Of a stretch of 38,553 bases of DNA, positions 23,240-31,442 are shown one piece after another. Location: assembly GCA_947385365.1 (NCBI GenBank), contig CANDKT010000008.1, positions 1 to 38,553 on the forward strand, given 5' to 3'. Source of the DNA: an uncultured Bacillota bacterium (GTDB taxonomy: Bacteria; Bacillota; Clostridia; Oscillospirales; Oscillospiraceae). The translations under genes were made by a program, and so were the position numbers. The notes under the pieces are model-generated. The model made no database searches, was not told the DNA's origin, and worked only from the letters and a program-made list of their open reading frames with translations. Positions within the stretch are counted from its first letter, which is position 1. Every line of letters begins with the position of its first letter.

Positions 23240-23279
23240 CAGCTCTACAGGTCTGCGGGTGCAGGACCGTAGAGCTGTT
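23238..23279 (+). terminator. Long hairpin overlapping the stop codon of paralogue 2
   Basis: AACAGCTCTAC (23238-23248) pairs with GTAGAGCTGTT (23269-23279). The inside adds GGTC/GACC and TGC/GCA with single bulges. It is followed by TCCATTTTCG, as in the hairpin at 22575, although the inner stem sequence is different. Probable terminator. Confidence 0.6.
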
Positions 23280-23319
23280 TCCATTTTCGCAGTCTGTGAC
23301 CACACGGCTTTTGGAACGG

Positions 23320-23484
23320 AAATGAGCAAATTCAAGAAATGACGAAAGCGGGGCGGTAGAGATATAGGGTGAAGAGACTGGTGGTTGCGCGTTCGGAAAC
23401 CCTCTTGTCAAAGCCGCCGCTTTGTGAGAAAATAGGAGCATACCATTCCGCCGTTCCGGCGAAGGAGAACTTGATTATGAGCGA
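23320..23484 (+). repeat. Direct repeat copy B (genuine mutS2 leader)
   Basis: The partner of copy A, starting at AAATGAGCAAATTC and running through the mutS2 ribosome binding site and first three codons. This copy is joined to an intact mutS2. Similarity continues weakly upstream to the hairpin tail (CCATTTTCG, GCAGTCTGTG, CTTTTGG-ACGGA). Confidence 0.9.
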
Positions 23485-25843
23485 CTTGTTTGAAAAATCC
23501 ATGACCACACTGGAACTGCCTCGCGTGTTGGAGCTGCTGTCCGGGTGCGCCGCGACCGAAGAGGGCCGGGACCGCGCCCGCGCTCTGCGGCCCATGACGG
23601 ATCTGGACGACATCCAGCGCGCGCAGGCGGAAACTTCCGCCGCGGTGAAACTTCTCGTCCTCCGGGGCAGCCCCAGTTTTTCGGACGTCCGGCCTGTTGG
23701 CGCTTCGCTCCAGCGGGCGGACCTGGGCGGCAGTCTGTCCACGCGGGAGCTGTTGGATATCGCCGCGGTCCTCCGCGTCGCCAGAGGCGCGGCGGAGTAC
23801 GGCGCGGGAGAGGAAAAAACGCCTATCTCCCATCTCTTCCGCGCCCTGACCCCGAACCGCTTCCTGGAAGACACCATCACCAATTCCATCCTCAGCGACG
23901 ACGAGATTGCCGACTCCGCCAGTCCGGAGCTGGCCTCTATCCGCCGCCACATGCGGGCCACCGAAGCAAAAGTCCGGGAGATTCTGCAAAAGCTGATCTC
24001 CTCCAATCAGGCCAAGTACCTCCAGGAATCCATCATCACCATCCGCTCCGACCGGTACGTGGTGCCGGTGAAATCGGAACACAAAAACGCGATTCCCGGT
24101 CTGGTCCATGACGTGTCCTCTTCCGGTTCCACCTTCTTCATCGAGCCGATGGGCGTCGTCAAGGCCAACAATGAATTGCGGGAACTTTTGGCCAAGGAGA
24201 AAAAGGAGATCGAGCGGATCTTAGCGGAACTGTCCGCGCAGTGCGCCGCGCACAAGGACGACATCGCGGAAGATTACCAGCTTCTAATCTGGCTGGACGC
24301 CATCTTCGCCCGCGCGCAGCTTTCCTTGAAGCTGGAATGCACCGAACCGAAATTGTCCGACCGTTTCCTATGCTTACGCGGGGCGCGTCACCCGCTGCTG
24401 GACCAAAAGAAGGCCGTCGCAAACGATCTGGAACTGGGCGAACGGTTCGACACGCTGGTTATCACCGGCCCTAACACCGGCGGCAAGACGGTCACGCTGA
24501 AGACGTTAGGGCTCATTACCCTCATGGCCCAGTGCGGTCTGCACATACCCGCCCGGGACGATTCCACCGTTCGAGTCTTCTCCCGGGTGCTGGCCGATAT
24601 CGGCGACGAGCAGTCCATCGCGCAGTCGCTGTCCACGTTCTCTTCCCACATGACCAACATCGTTGGCATCCTGGCCGAGGCGGACAGCGATACGCTGATC
24701 CTCTTCGACGAGCTGGGAGCGGGTACCGATCCGGTGGAAGGCGCCGCCTTAGCCGCCGCGATCATCGAATCCGCTCGAGGCTTAGGCGCGCAGGTGGCCG
24801 CTACCACCCACTACGCCGAGCTGAAAGTGTACGCCATGACCACGCAGGGCGTAGAGAACGCTTCCTGTGAGTTCAACGTGGACACGTTAGCGCCTACCTA
24901 CCGTCTGGTCATGGGCATTCCGGGGAAATCCAACGCGTTCGCGATCTCCCGGCGTCTGGGACTGCCGGAGTCTATCATCGAAAAAGCCGCCGCCCGGTTA
25001 GACGCGGAGAACGTGCGTTTCGAGGACGTCCTGACCCGTCTGGACCAGCAGCGTCAGGAGATGGAGCGGGAACGCAGCGAAGCCAGCCGTTTGAAGCTGG
25101 AAATGGAGCAGTCCGCGCAAAAAGCGCGGGAGTACCGCCAGCGTTTGGAGGCGGAGCGGGCGAAAGCAGTGGAAAAGGCTCAGGCGGAGGCGCGGGCGAT
25201 CATCGAAGAGGCGCGGGCGGCCAGCGATCTGGCCTTGGCCGAGCTGAAAGAGTTGAAAAAGCGTCAGGACTTGGACTGGCAGCAGGTCAACGACGGCCGC
25301 GCGGAAGCCCGCCGTCTGCTCAACGAAGCGGAACGCGCCATTGGCGGACAGGCTCCCGGCCTGGAACCGCCGCCGCCTACCAGACCCGCTCAAGTTGGCG
25401 ATACCGTGGAGCTGGTCTCTATGGGCACCAAAGCAACTGTGCTTTCCGTCAATAAGGACGGTTCGTTGCAGCTCCAAGCCGGTATCTTGAAAATTTCCGC
25501 CAAGCAAGAGGAAGTCCGCGTGGTGGAAGGCGAGACGTCCGCGCAAAAGGAGACCCGCCGTATTCTGGCCCGAGCGGAACACACGCTTCGGACCGCCGCC
25601 GTCCCCAGCGAGATCGACCTGCGCGGCATGATGACCGACGAGGCGGTCGCTGCGCTGGAACGTTTTCTGGACACCGCCATGATGGGGAAACTGGAAAGCG
25701 TCACCATCATCCACGGGAAAGGCACCGGCGCGGTCCGGTCCGCCGTCCGCGCCTACCTGAAACGCAGCCGCTACGTCAAAACGTTCCGCCCAGGCCGCTA
25801 CGGCGAAGGGGAGGATGGCGTCACCATCGCCGAACTCAGGTGA
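23477..25843 (+). CDS. mutS2: Endonuclease MutS2
   Basis: The 788-residue protein (MutS2s are typically ~785) has a MutS-like clamp/ATPase core with Walker A GPNTGGKT (331-338) and Walker B ILFDELGAGTDP (D411, E412), a long coiled coil rich in Glu/Arg (about 510-620), a KOW-like linker and a C-terminal Smr nuclease domain (DLRG near 714-717, HGKGTG near 746-751). MutS2 in Firmicutes has been linked to ribosome collision rescue and to suppression of recombination, not to mismatch repair. The ATG at 23477 follows GAAGGAG by 9 bases and fits the family N-terminus SDLFEKSMTTLELPRVLELL. Its leader is duplicated at 22713-22878. dnaE follows after 60 bases. Confidence 0.95.
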   Translation: MSDLFEKSMTTLELPRVLELLSGCAATEEGRDRARALRPMTDLDDIQRAQAETSAAVKLLVLRGSPSFSDVRPVGASLQRADLGGSLSTRELLDIAAVLRVARGAAEYGAGEEKTPISHLFRALTPNRFLEDTITNSILSDDEIADSASPELASIRRHMRATEAKVREILQKLISSNQAKYLQESIITIRSDRYVVPVKSEHKNAIPGLVHDVSSSGSTFFIEPMGVVKANNELRELLAKEKKEIERILAELSAQCAAHKDDIAEDYQLLIWLDAIFARAQLSLKLECTEPKLSDRFLCLRGARHPLLDQKKAVANDLELGERFDTLVITGPNTGGKTVTLKTLGLITLMAQCGLHIPARDDSTVRVFSRVLADIGDEQSIAQSLSTFSSHMTNIVGILAEADSDTLILFDELGAGTDPVEGAALAAAIIESARGLGAQVAATTHYAELKVYAMTTQGVENASCEFNVDTLAPTYRLVMGIPGKSNAFAISRRLGLPESIIEKAAARLDAENVRFEDVLTRLDQQRQEMERERSEASRLKLEMEQSAQKAREYRQRLEAERAKAVEKAQAEARAIIEEARAASDLALAELKELKKRQDLDWQQVNDGRAEARRLLNEAERAIGGQAPGLEPPPPTRPAQVGDTVELVSMGTKATVLSVNKDGSLQLQAGILKISAKQEEVRVVEGETSAQKETRRILARAEHTLRTAAVPSEIDLRGMMTDEAVAALERFLDTAMMGKLESVTIIHGKGTGAVRSAVRAYLKRSRYVKTFRPGRYGEGEDGVTIAELR

Positions 25844-25903
25844 GCCTGCGGGCAGGCGATTGCGCACGGCGAGGCCGCCAAAACGATTCAAGGAGGGTTG
25901 ACT

Positions 25904-28900
25904 ATGGCATTTGTCCACCTGCATCTGCATACGGAATTTTCCTTGCTGGACGGCGCGTGCCGTATCCAAAAGCTGGTCCAGCGCGTGAAGGAGCTGGGGC
26001 AAGAAGCCGTTGCGATCACAGATCACGGGAATATGTACGGAGTGATTGACTTCTACCAGGCGTGCAAGGAGGCTGGAATCAAGCCGCTCATCGGCTGTGA
26101 AGTCTACGTGGCGCCCCGGGGACGGACGCGGTTCGAGAAGGTCCACGAGTTCGACGCCGAGTCGCGCCATTTGGTCCTTCTGTGCCGGGACGAGGAGGGG
26201 TATCACAACCTGTCCTACCTGGTCTCCAAAGCCTATTTGGAGGGCTTTTATATCAAGCCCCGCATTGATATGGACCTGTTGCGGGAACACGCGGGCGGTT
26301 TGATTGCCTGTTCCGCTTGCCTGGGCGGCGAGCTGCCCAAGCTGATTCTGTCCGGCGAATACGAAAAAGCGCGGGAAACCGCGTTGGAAATGCGGGAGCT
26401 GTTCGGCGTGGACGGCTACTATCTGGAGCTTCAGGACCACGGGATACCCGCCCAGAAGAAGGTGAACGAAGCCCTTATCCGCATGAGTCAGGAGACCGGA
26501 ATCCCTTTGATCGCCACCAACGACGCCCACTACCTGCGCCGGGAAGACGCCAGTATGCAGGATATCCTCATGTGTATCCAGACCGGCAAGACGCTGGACG
26601 AACCCAACCGAATGCGGTTTGAGACGCAGGAGTTCTACGTCAAGTCGGAGGAGGAAATGGCCGCGCTCTTCCCGGAGTGCCCCGAAGCGATTGAAAACAC
26701 CGCGAAAATAGCGGAACTGTGCAATGTGGAGTTTGAGTTTGGGAAGTACCACCTGCCGCTCTTCCAGCTCCCGGACGGCTGGACGGACGGGGAGGCTTAT
26801 TTAAGGAAGCTGTGCCTGGATGGTTTCGCCCGGCGGTACTCCGACCCGCCTCCCGAATACCGCACGCAGCTGGACCACGAGTTGGCTATGATCCAGAAAA
26901 TGGGCTATGTCGATTACTTCCTCATCGTCTCCGACTTCATCGACTTCGCCAAAAGGAACGGTATCCCAGTCGGACCCGGCCGCGGTTCCGCGGCGGGGTC
27001 TATGGTGGCCTACTGCCTGAACATCACCGACGTGGACCCCATGAAGTACGGCCTCTACTTTGAGCGTTTCCTGAACCCCGCGCGGGTGTCCATGCCGGAT
27101 ATCGACATCGACTTCTGCCCCCGCCGCCGGCAGGAGGTCATTGAGTACGTGAAGCGGAAGTACGGCCCGGACCATGTGGCGCAGATCGTCACGTTCGGCA
27201 CGATGGCCGCCCGAGGCGCGGTCCGGGACGTGGGCCGGGTGCTGGGCGTCCCCTACGGCGAAGTGGACGCTTTGGCGAAACTGATCCCCAGCGTGTCCAG
27301 CAGTCAGCACATCACCTTGGAGGAAGCGCTCGTGCTGTCCAAGCAGCTGAAGGAAGCCTACGATTCCAGCCCGAACGCCAAGAAATTGATCGACACCGCG
27401 ATGGCAATCGAAGGTATGCCGCGAAACACGTCCACCCACGCCGCCGGTGTGGTCATCACCCGCCGCCCCGTGATGGACTACGTCCCCCTGGCCACCAACG
27501 ACGGCCAGCCCGTCACGCAGTACGTCATGACCACGCTGGAGCGGTTAGGCTTGCTCAAGATGGATTTCCTGGGCCTGCGCAACCTCACGGTGTTGGACGA
27601 CGCGGCGAAGATGGTCCAGACGCGTGAGCCGGGGTTCACCATCGCCAGCATCCCCGAGAACGACCCGGAGACGATGGCTATGCTGTCCGAGGGCAAAACG
27701 ACCGGTGTGTTCCAGCTGGAATCCGCCGGGATGACCGGCGTGTGCGTGGGGCTGAAGCCCAAAAGCATCGAGGATATCTGCGCTGTGATCGCGCTCTACC
27801 GGCCCGGTCCGATGGACTCCATCCCGCGCTTTCTGGCCTGCGCCCAGGACCCGGCCAAGGTCACTTACAAGGACCCCTCTTTGATTCCCATTCTCTCCGG
27901 GACTTACGGGTGTATCATATACCAGGAGCAAGTCATCCGCATTTTTCAGGATCTGGCGGGGTACTCGCTGGGCCAGGCGGATATGGTGCGCCGGGCTATG
28001 AGTAAGAAGAAGGCCAAGGAGATTGAAAAGGAACGGGAGGCGTTCCTTCACGGCGACCCGGAACGTGGAATCGCGGGCTGCGTAGCCAACGGCATCCCGG
28101 AGGAGGTCGCTCAGGAGATCTACAACGAGATGTCCGACTTCGCCGAGTACGCCTTCAACAAGTCCCACTCGTTGGTCTACGCCATCGTGTGCTACCAGAC
28201 CGCGTGGTTCAAGTGCCATCACCCCAAGGAGTACATGGCCGCGCTGCTCACGTCCGTGCTGGACACATCCGCGAAAGTGGCTGGCTATATCGGAGAGTGC
28301 CGGGATATGGGCATTCCGCTGCTCCCGCCGGACGTGAACCAATCCGGGGCGGACTTCACCGTGGTGGACGAGGGGATCCGTTTTGGACTGGTTGCGCTGA
28401 AGGGCGTAGGCCGGACGTTCATCAACAACCTGCTGGCCGAACGGGAAAAGGGCCGGTTCACGGGGTTCATGGACTTCTGCCAGCGTCTGTACGACCAGGA
28501 CTTGAACCGGCGGGTGATGGAGAGTCTCATCAAATCGGGGGCGTTTGATTCGATGGGCTACCGCCGGTCTCAGCTGATGCAGGTCTACGGGCAGGTGTTG
28601 GACGGCGTCGCCGCCGCCCGGAAACGCAATCTGGACGGTCAGCTGGATCTGTTCAGCATGGCCGGTGAGCCGGTGGACCAGCCGTCTCTGAAGCTGGAAC
28701 TGCCCGATCTGCCGGAATATCCGATCCAGGAGCGGATGAATATGGAGCGGGAGATTACCGGTCTGTACCTCTCCGGCCACCCAATGGACCAGTACCGGGG
28801 AGCGGCCCGGAACCGCGGCGCGGTGACAATCGGTTCGATTCTGGGGGATTTCCAGGAGGAAGGGGGCCCGCGGCTGTACCGGGACGGTCAGCGTGTGACG

Positions 28901-29371
28901 GTGGCAGGGATCATCGCGACTTACCGCACGCGGGCGACCCGCAACAATTCCATGATGGCCTACGTGGATCTGGAGGACGACACGGGGACGATTGAGCTTC
29001 TGTGCTTTGCCAGGGCGTTGAACGGGAGCCGGAGCTACATCCGGGAAAACGGCGCGATTCTGGTGGAGGGCAAGCTCTCCGTTCGGGACGAGAAGGAGCC
29101 GCAGGTGATGGTGGATGCCATACGCCCGCTCAGCGATCTGGACGCGGAGGCCTCCGCCGCAAAGGAGACGCTCTATCTGCGCCTGCCCAGCCGGGAGGAC
29201 CCGCGTATGCGGAAGATCAAGTTAGTGTTGTCCTTCTTCCCCGGCGAGAACGCGGTGGTGCTGTACTTCGAGGACACCAAAAAACGGGTCGGGTCTCACT
29301 GCCAGATCCACCCCGCTTTGCTCAAAGATCTGAACGAGCGGTTAGGAACCGAGAACGTGGTGGTGAAATAG
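25904..29371 (+). CDS. dnaE: DNA polymerase III subunit alpha (DnaE)
   Basis: The 1155-residue replicative-type polymerase has an N-terminal PHP domain with intact metal motifs (HLHLHTEFSLLDG, TDHGNMYG), the catalytic-core motifs GPGRGSAAGS and PDIDIDF (D399, D401, D403) and a third aspartate near 554 in LKMDFLGLRN. The helix-hairpin-helix follows, and a C-terminal OB-fold (VTVAGIIATYRTRATRNNS) ends it. The length and OB-fold place it in the DnaE1/DnaE3 group rather than PolC. I chose the ATG at 25904, 6 bases after GGAGGG; a TTG at 25898 is not needed. It shares direction with mutS2, and a GCCTGC-GGGC-AGGC-like hairpin lies in the gap. Confidence 0.97.
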   Translation: MAFVHLHLHTEFSLLDGACRIQKLVQRVKELGQEAVAITDHGNMYGVIDFYQACKEAGIKPLIGCEVYVAPRGRTRFEKVHEFDAESRHLVLLCRDEEGYHNLSYLVSKAYLEGFYIKPRIDMDLLREHAGGLIACSACLGGELPKLILSGEYEKARETALEMRELFGVDGYYLELQDHGIPAQKKVNEALIRMSQETGIPLIATNDAHYLRREDASMQDILMCIQTGKTLDEPNRMRFETQEFYVKSEEEMAALFPECPEAIENTAKIAELCNVEFEFGKYHLPLFQLPDGWTDGEAYLRKLCLDGFARRYSDPPPEYRTQLDHELAMIQKMGYVDYFLIVSDFIDFAKRNGIPVGPGRGSAAGSMVAYCLNITDVDPMKYGLYFERFLNPARVSMPDIDIDFCPRRRQEVIEYVKRKYGPDHVAQIVTFGTMAARGAVRDVGRVLGVPYGEVDALAKLIPSVSSSQHITLEEALVLSKQLKEAYDSSPNAKKLIDTAMAIEGMPRNTSTHAAGVVITRRPVMDYVPLATNDGQPVTQYVMTTLERLGLLKMDFLGLRNLTVLDDAAKMVQTREPGFTIASIPENDPETMAMLSEGKTTGVFQLESAGMTGVCVGLKPKSIEDICAVIALYRPGPMDSIPRFLACAQDPAKVTYKDPSLIPILSGTYGCIIYQEQVIRIFQDLAGYSLGQADMVRRAMSKKKAKEIEKEREAFLHGDPERGIAGCVANGIPEEVAQEIYNEMSDFAEYAFNKSHSLVYAIVCYQTAWFKCHHPKEYMAALLTSVLDTSAKVAGYIGECRDMGIPLLPPDVNQSGADFTVVDEGIRFGLVALKGVGRTFINNLLAEREKGRFTGFMDFCQRLYDQDLNRRVMESLIKSGAFDSMGYRRSQLMQVYGQVLDGVAAARKRNLDGQLDLFSMAGEPVDQPSLKLELPDLPEYPIQERMNMEREITGLYLSGHPMDQYRGAARNRGAVTIGSILGDFQEEGGPRLYRDGQRVTVAGIIATYRTRATRNNSMMAYVDLEDDTGTIELLCFARALNGSRSYIRENGAILVEGKLSVRDEKEPQVMVDAIRPLSDLDAEASAAKETLYLRLPSREDPRMRKIKLVLSFFPGENAVVLYFEDTKKRVGSHCQIHPALLKDLNERLGTENVVVK

Positions 29372-29397
29372 ACCGGAACGGAAAGGGGGCGGCGCGT

Positions 29398-30123
29398 GTG
29401 GCTCTGCTGCGCTACCTGCGGGAATTTCATCTGACTTCCGTCCTTCTGCGGCTGACGCTGGCGGTATTGTTCGGCGGCGTCATCGGCAGCGGACGGGAAC
29501 ACCGGCGGCGGCCTGCGGGCTTCCGTACTTACATGATGGTCTGCCTGGGAGCCGCGCTGACGATGGTGCTGGGGCAGTATCAGTACGCCATGTTAGGCAC
29601 CGTCTGGAAGAAGGAACAGGACGCCGTAGGCATGATGGCTGACGTCACCCGCCTGGGCGCGCAGGTTATTAACGGCATCGGTTTTCTGGGCACCGGCACC
29701 ATTCTGGTCACGGAGCGGCGGGAGGTCAAGGGCCTGACGACGGCGGCGGGACTGTGGGCGTCCGCCTGCGTCGGGCTGGCCATCGGGGCCGGGTTTTATG
29801 AGGGCGTCCTGCTGGGCTTTTTGGCGATCCTGCTGAGCATCGAGGCGTTTCCCAGAGTGGAAACGTTTCTCCTGGCCCACTCCCGGAATATGAACCTGTG
29901 CGTGGAGCTGACCGATATGGAGCAGCTTCAGGACCTGACCGCGCAGATGAAGTCTATGGGGATCCAGATCCGGGACGTGGAGCTGGAACGCCGGGGCCGA
30001 GGGAAAAATACGGAACGGGTCAGTGTTTTGCTCAGCCTGCACCTGCCGCGGCATCAGTCTCATGACAAAGTGCTGGCCCGATTGGCGGGCTGCCCGGACG
30101 TGCGGGTCATCCACGAGGTGTAG
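29398..30123 (+). CDS. MgtC/SapB-family membrane protein, first copy
   Basis: The 241-residue protein starts at GTG 29398 with AAGGGGG 9 bases upstream, 26 bases after dnaE. It shows the family core GGVIGSGREHRRRPAGFRTYMMVCLGAAL, GAQVINGIGFLGTGTILV and GLTTAAGLWASACVGLAIG, giving four or five membrane helices, then an ACT-like cytoplasmic domain of ~80 residues. Relatives are linked to magnesium or acid stress and membrane potential; the biochemical role is unsettled. The stop TAG overlaps the ribosome binding site of the next gene (TAGGAGG). Confidence 0.88.
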   Translation: MALLRYLREFHLTSVLLRLTLAVLFGGVIGSGREHRRRPAGFRTYMMVCLGAALTMVLGQYQYAMLGTVWKKEQDAVGMMADVTRLGAQVINGIGFLGTGTILVTERREVKGLTTAAGLWASACVGLAIGAGFYEGVLLGFLAILLSIEAFPRVETFLLAHSRNMNLCVELTDMEQLQDLTAQMKSMGIQIRDVELERRGRGKNTERVSVLLSLHLPRHQSHDKVLARLAGCPDVRVIHEV

Positions 30124-30136
30124 GAGGAAGAGCGCA

Positions 30137-30832
30137 ATGTTGGAATGTCTGAATTTCCTCCGCCAGCCCGACCTGCCGGGCATGACGGTACGGGTTCTTT
30201 TGGCTCTGCTGTGCGGCGGGCTGATCGGCATCGAACGGGCCGGGAAACGACGTCCCGCTGGGTTCCGGACCCATATTCTGATCTGCCTCGGCGCGGCGAT
30301 GACCACCGCTACCAGTCAGTATATGTATCTGGTCATGCACTACCCCATCAGCATGAGCCGCATGGGCGCGCAGGTCATCGCAGGCGTCAGCTTCATCGGC
30401 GCGGGCGCGATCATCATGACCAAATGGCAGCGGGTACGGGGTCTGACCACCGCGGCGGGACTGTGGGTAGCGGCGATTGTCGGGCTGTGCTGCGGGGCGG
30501 GGTTCTACGAGGGCGCGGCGTATACGACGTTCCTGGTGCTGGTGGCGGAGGTGTTTTTCTCCAAGCTGGAGTTCCGGCTCTTGCGGGACATACGGGAAGT
30601 GAACGTGTACGTGGAGTACACCCGAACCGCCTGTTTGGAGGAGATCGTGACCCGCTGTCATTGGATGGGCGCGAAGATCGTGGACCTGGAGGTCACGCGA
30701 AAAAATGGACAGGACAGCGTGTCCTGCGCTGTCCTGTCGCTGCTGTCCCAGCAGGGGATGGAAAAAGAAGAGATACTCCGGGAACTCTCCCATCTGGAGG
30801 GCGTTCAGGCTGTGGCGGAGGCTCAGATGTGA
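30137..30832 (+). CDS. MgtC/SapB-family membrane protein, second copy
   Basis: The 231-residue paralogue of its upstream neighbour shares GGLIGIERAGKRRPAGFRTHILICLGAAM, GAQVIAGVSFIGAGAIIM and GLTTAAGLWVAAIVGLCCGAGFYEGA. AGGAGG lies ten bases before the ATG. The C-terminal cytoplasmic part (REVNVYVEYTRTACLEEI onward) is again ACT-like. It overlaps the convergent S-component gene by 10 bases at their stop codons. The two copies may form a heteromeric complex, but that is inference. Confidence 0.88.
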   Translation: MLECLNFLRQPDLPGMTVRVLLALLCGGLIGIERAGKRRPAGFRTHILICLGAAMTTATSQYMYLVMHYPISMSRMGAQVIAGVSFIGAGAIIMTKWQRVRGLTTAAGLWVAAIVGLCCGAGFYEGAAYTTFLVLVAEVFFSKLEFRLLRDIREVNVYVEYTRTACLEEIVTRCHWMGAKIVDLEVTRKNGQDSVSCAVLSLLSQQGMEKEEILRELSHLEGVQAVAEAQM

Positions 30833-31335
30833 GCCAGCGCGCGGCTGTGGAACAGGAGGGCGTAGACCGCCCCGGCGGCGATCAGCCCGAACGCGCCTTG
30901 GATGACGTTGCCGGGTATGGAAGCCGCCGCGGCCAGACCCTTCCCCAGCCAGAGGGAGGCGTAGGCGAAGTAGCCGGACACCATGATGGTTTCCGCGGCG
31001 AGTCCGCTGACGGCCTGCGCGGCGGGGCGGGGCAGGCGGTCTTTCAGGACCTGGAACAACGCGGCTGCGGCGCAGGCCATGCCGAATTTGATTAGGAACG
31101 TGCCTGGGGCGTAGTGGGCGTAGCCGGACAGCAGGTCGGCCAGCATGGAGCCGGTTCCGGCGGCGAGTCCGCCGTACAGAGGTCCCAGGACCCAAGCGGC
31201 CAGCAAAACGGCGCAGTCGCCTAAATTGACGTACCCCTGCATGGGGGAGGGGACTTGGATCACCAAGGTCATGACCGTACACAGTGCGGCGAACAGTGCG
31301 GATAGGACCAATTTTTTGATTTTTGCGTCTGTCAT
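30823..31335 (-). CDS. ECF transporter substrate-binding (S) component, possibly for vitamin B6
   Basis: The 170-residue hydrophobic protein has five or six membrane segments and the S-component features near the N-terminus (LSALFAALCTVMTLVIQVPSP, then NLGDCAVLLAAWVLGPLYGGLAAGTGSMLADLLSGY). It resembles the HmpT/PdxU-type family of energy-coupling factor transporters, which bind a vitamin and borrow shared EcfA/A'/T subunits encoded elsewhere. It is divergent from a MocR/PdxR-type regulator, which in other bacteria controls B6 uptake or synthesis, so a pyridoxine-type substrate is likely. AAGGAG lies 11 bases before the ATG. Substrate assignment is inference. Confidence 0.82.
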   Translation of the reverse strand: MTDAKIKKLVLSALFAALCTVMTLVIQVPSPMQGYVNLGDCAVLLAAWVLGPLYGGLAAGTGSMLADLLSGYAHYAPGTFLIKFGMACAAAALFQVLKDRLPRPAAQAVSGLAAETIMVSGYFAYASLWLGKGLAAAASIPGNVIQGAFGLIAAGAVYALLFHSRALAHI

Positions 31336-31442
31336 AACGGTTGAAACTCCTTTCCCTTGCGGCTGTACTGTATTATAGTCGGATCTGGCATGAGCGAAAG
31401 GGCCAATTTGATCTTTTTTTACAGGGCCAGAGGGGGGAGATT
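31336..31442. promoter_or_regulatory. Divergent promoter region between the ECF S component and the MocR gene
   Basis: A minus-strand TATAAT (31372-31377) serves the S-component gene; its -35 is poor, which suits an activator. For the MocR gene only the strong AGGGGGGAG ribosome binding site is clear. I found no convincing repeat motif for the regulator. Confidence 0.45.

Noticed and set aside
24998-26752. Leftward 584-codon frame across mutS2 and dnaE
   Set aside because: It covers parts of two well-supported genes on the other strand and has no family features; an effect of GC-rich codon use.
27545-28780. Leftward 411-codon frame opposite dnaE
   Set aside because: Shadow of dnaE; no ribosome binding site or domain.
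29002-29397. Long N-terminal extension of the first MgtC-like protein inside dnaE
   Set aside because: The extension overlaps the conserved end of dnaE in another frame and is not MgtC-like; the GTG at 29398 has a good ribosome binding site.
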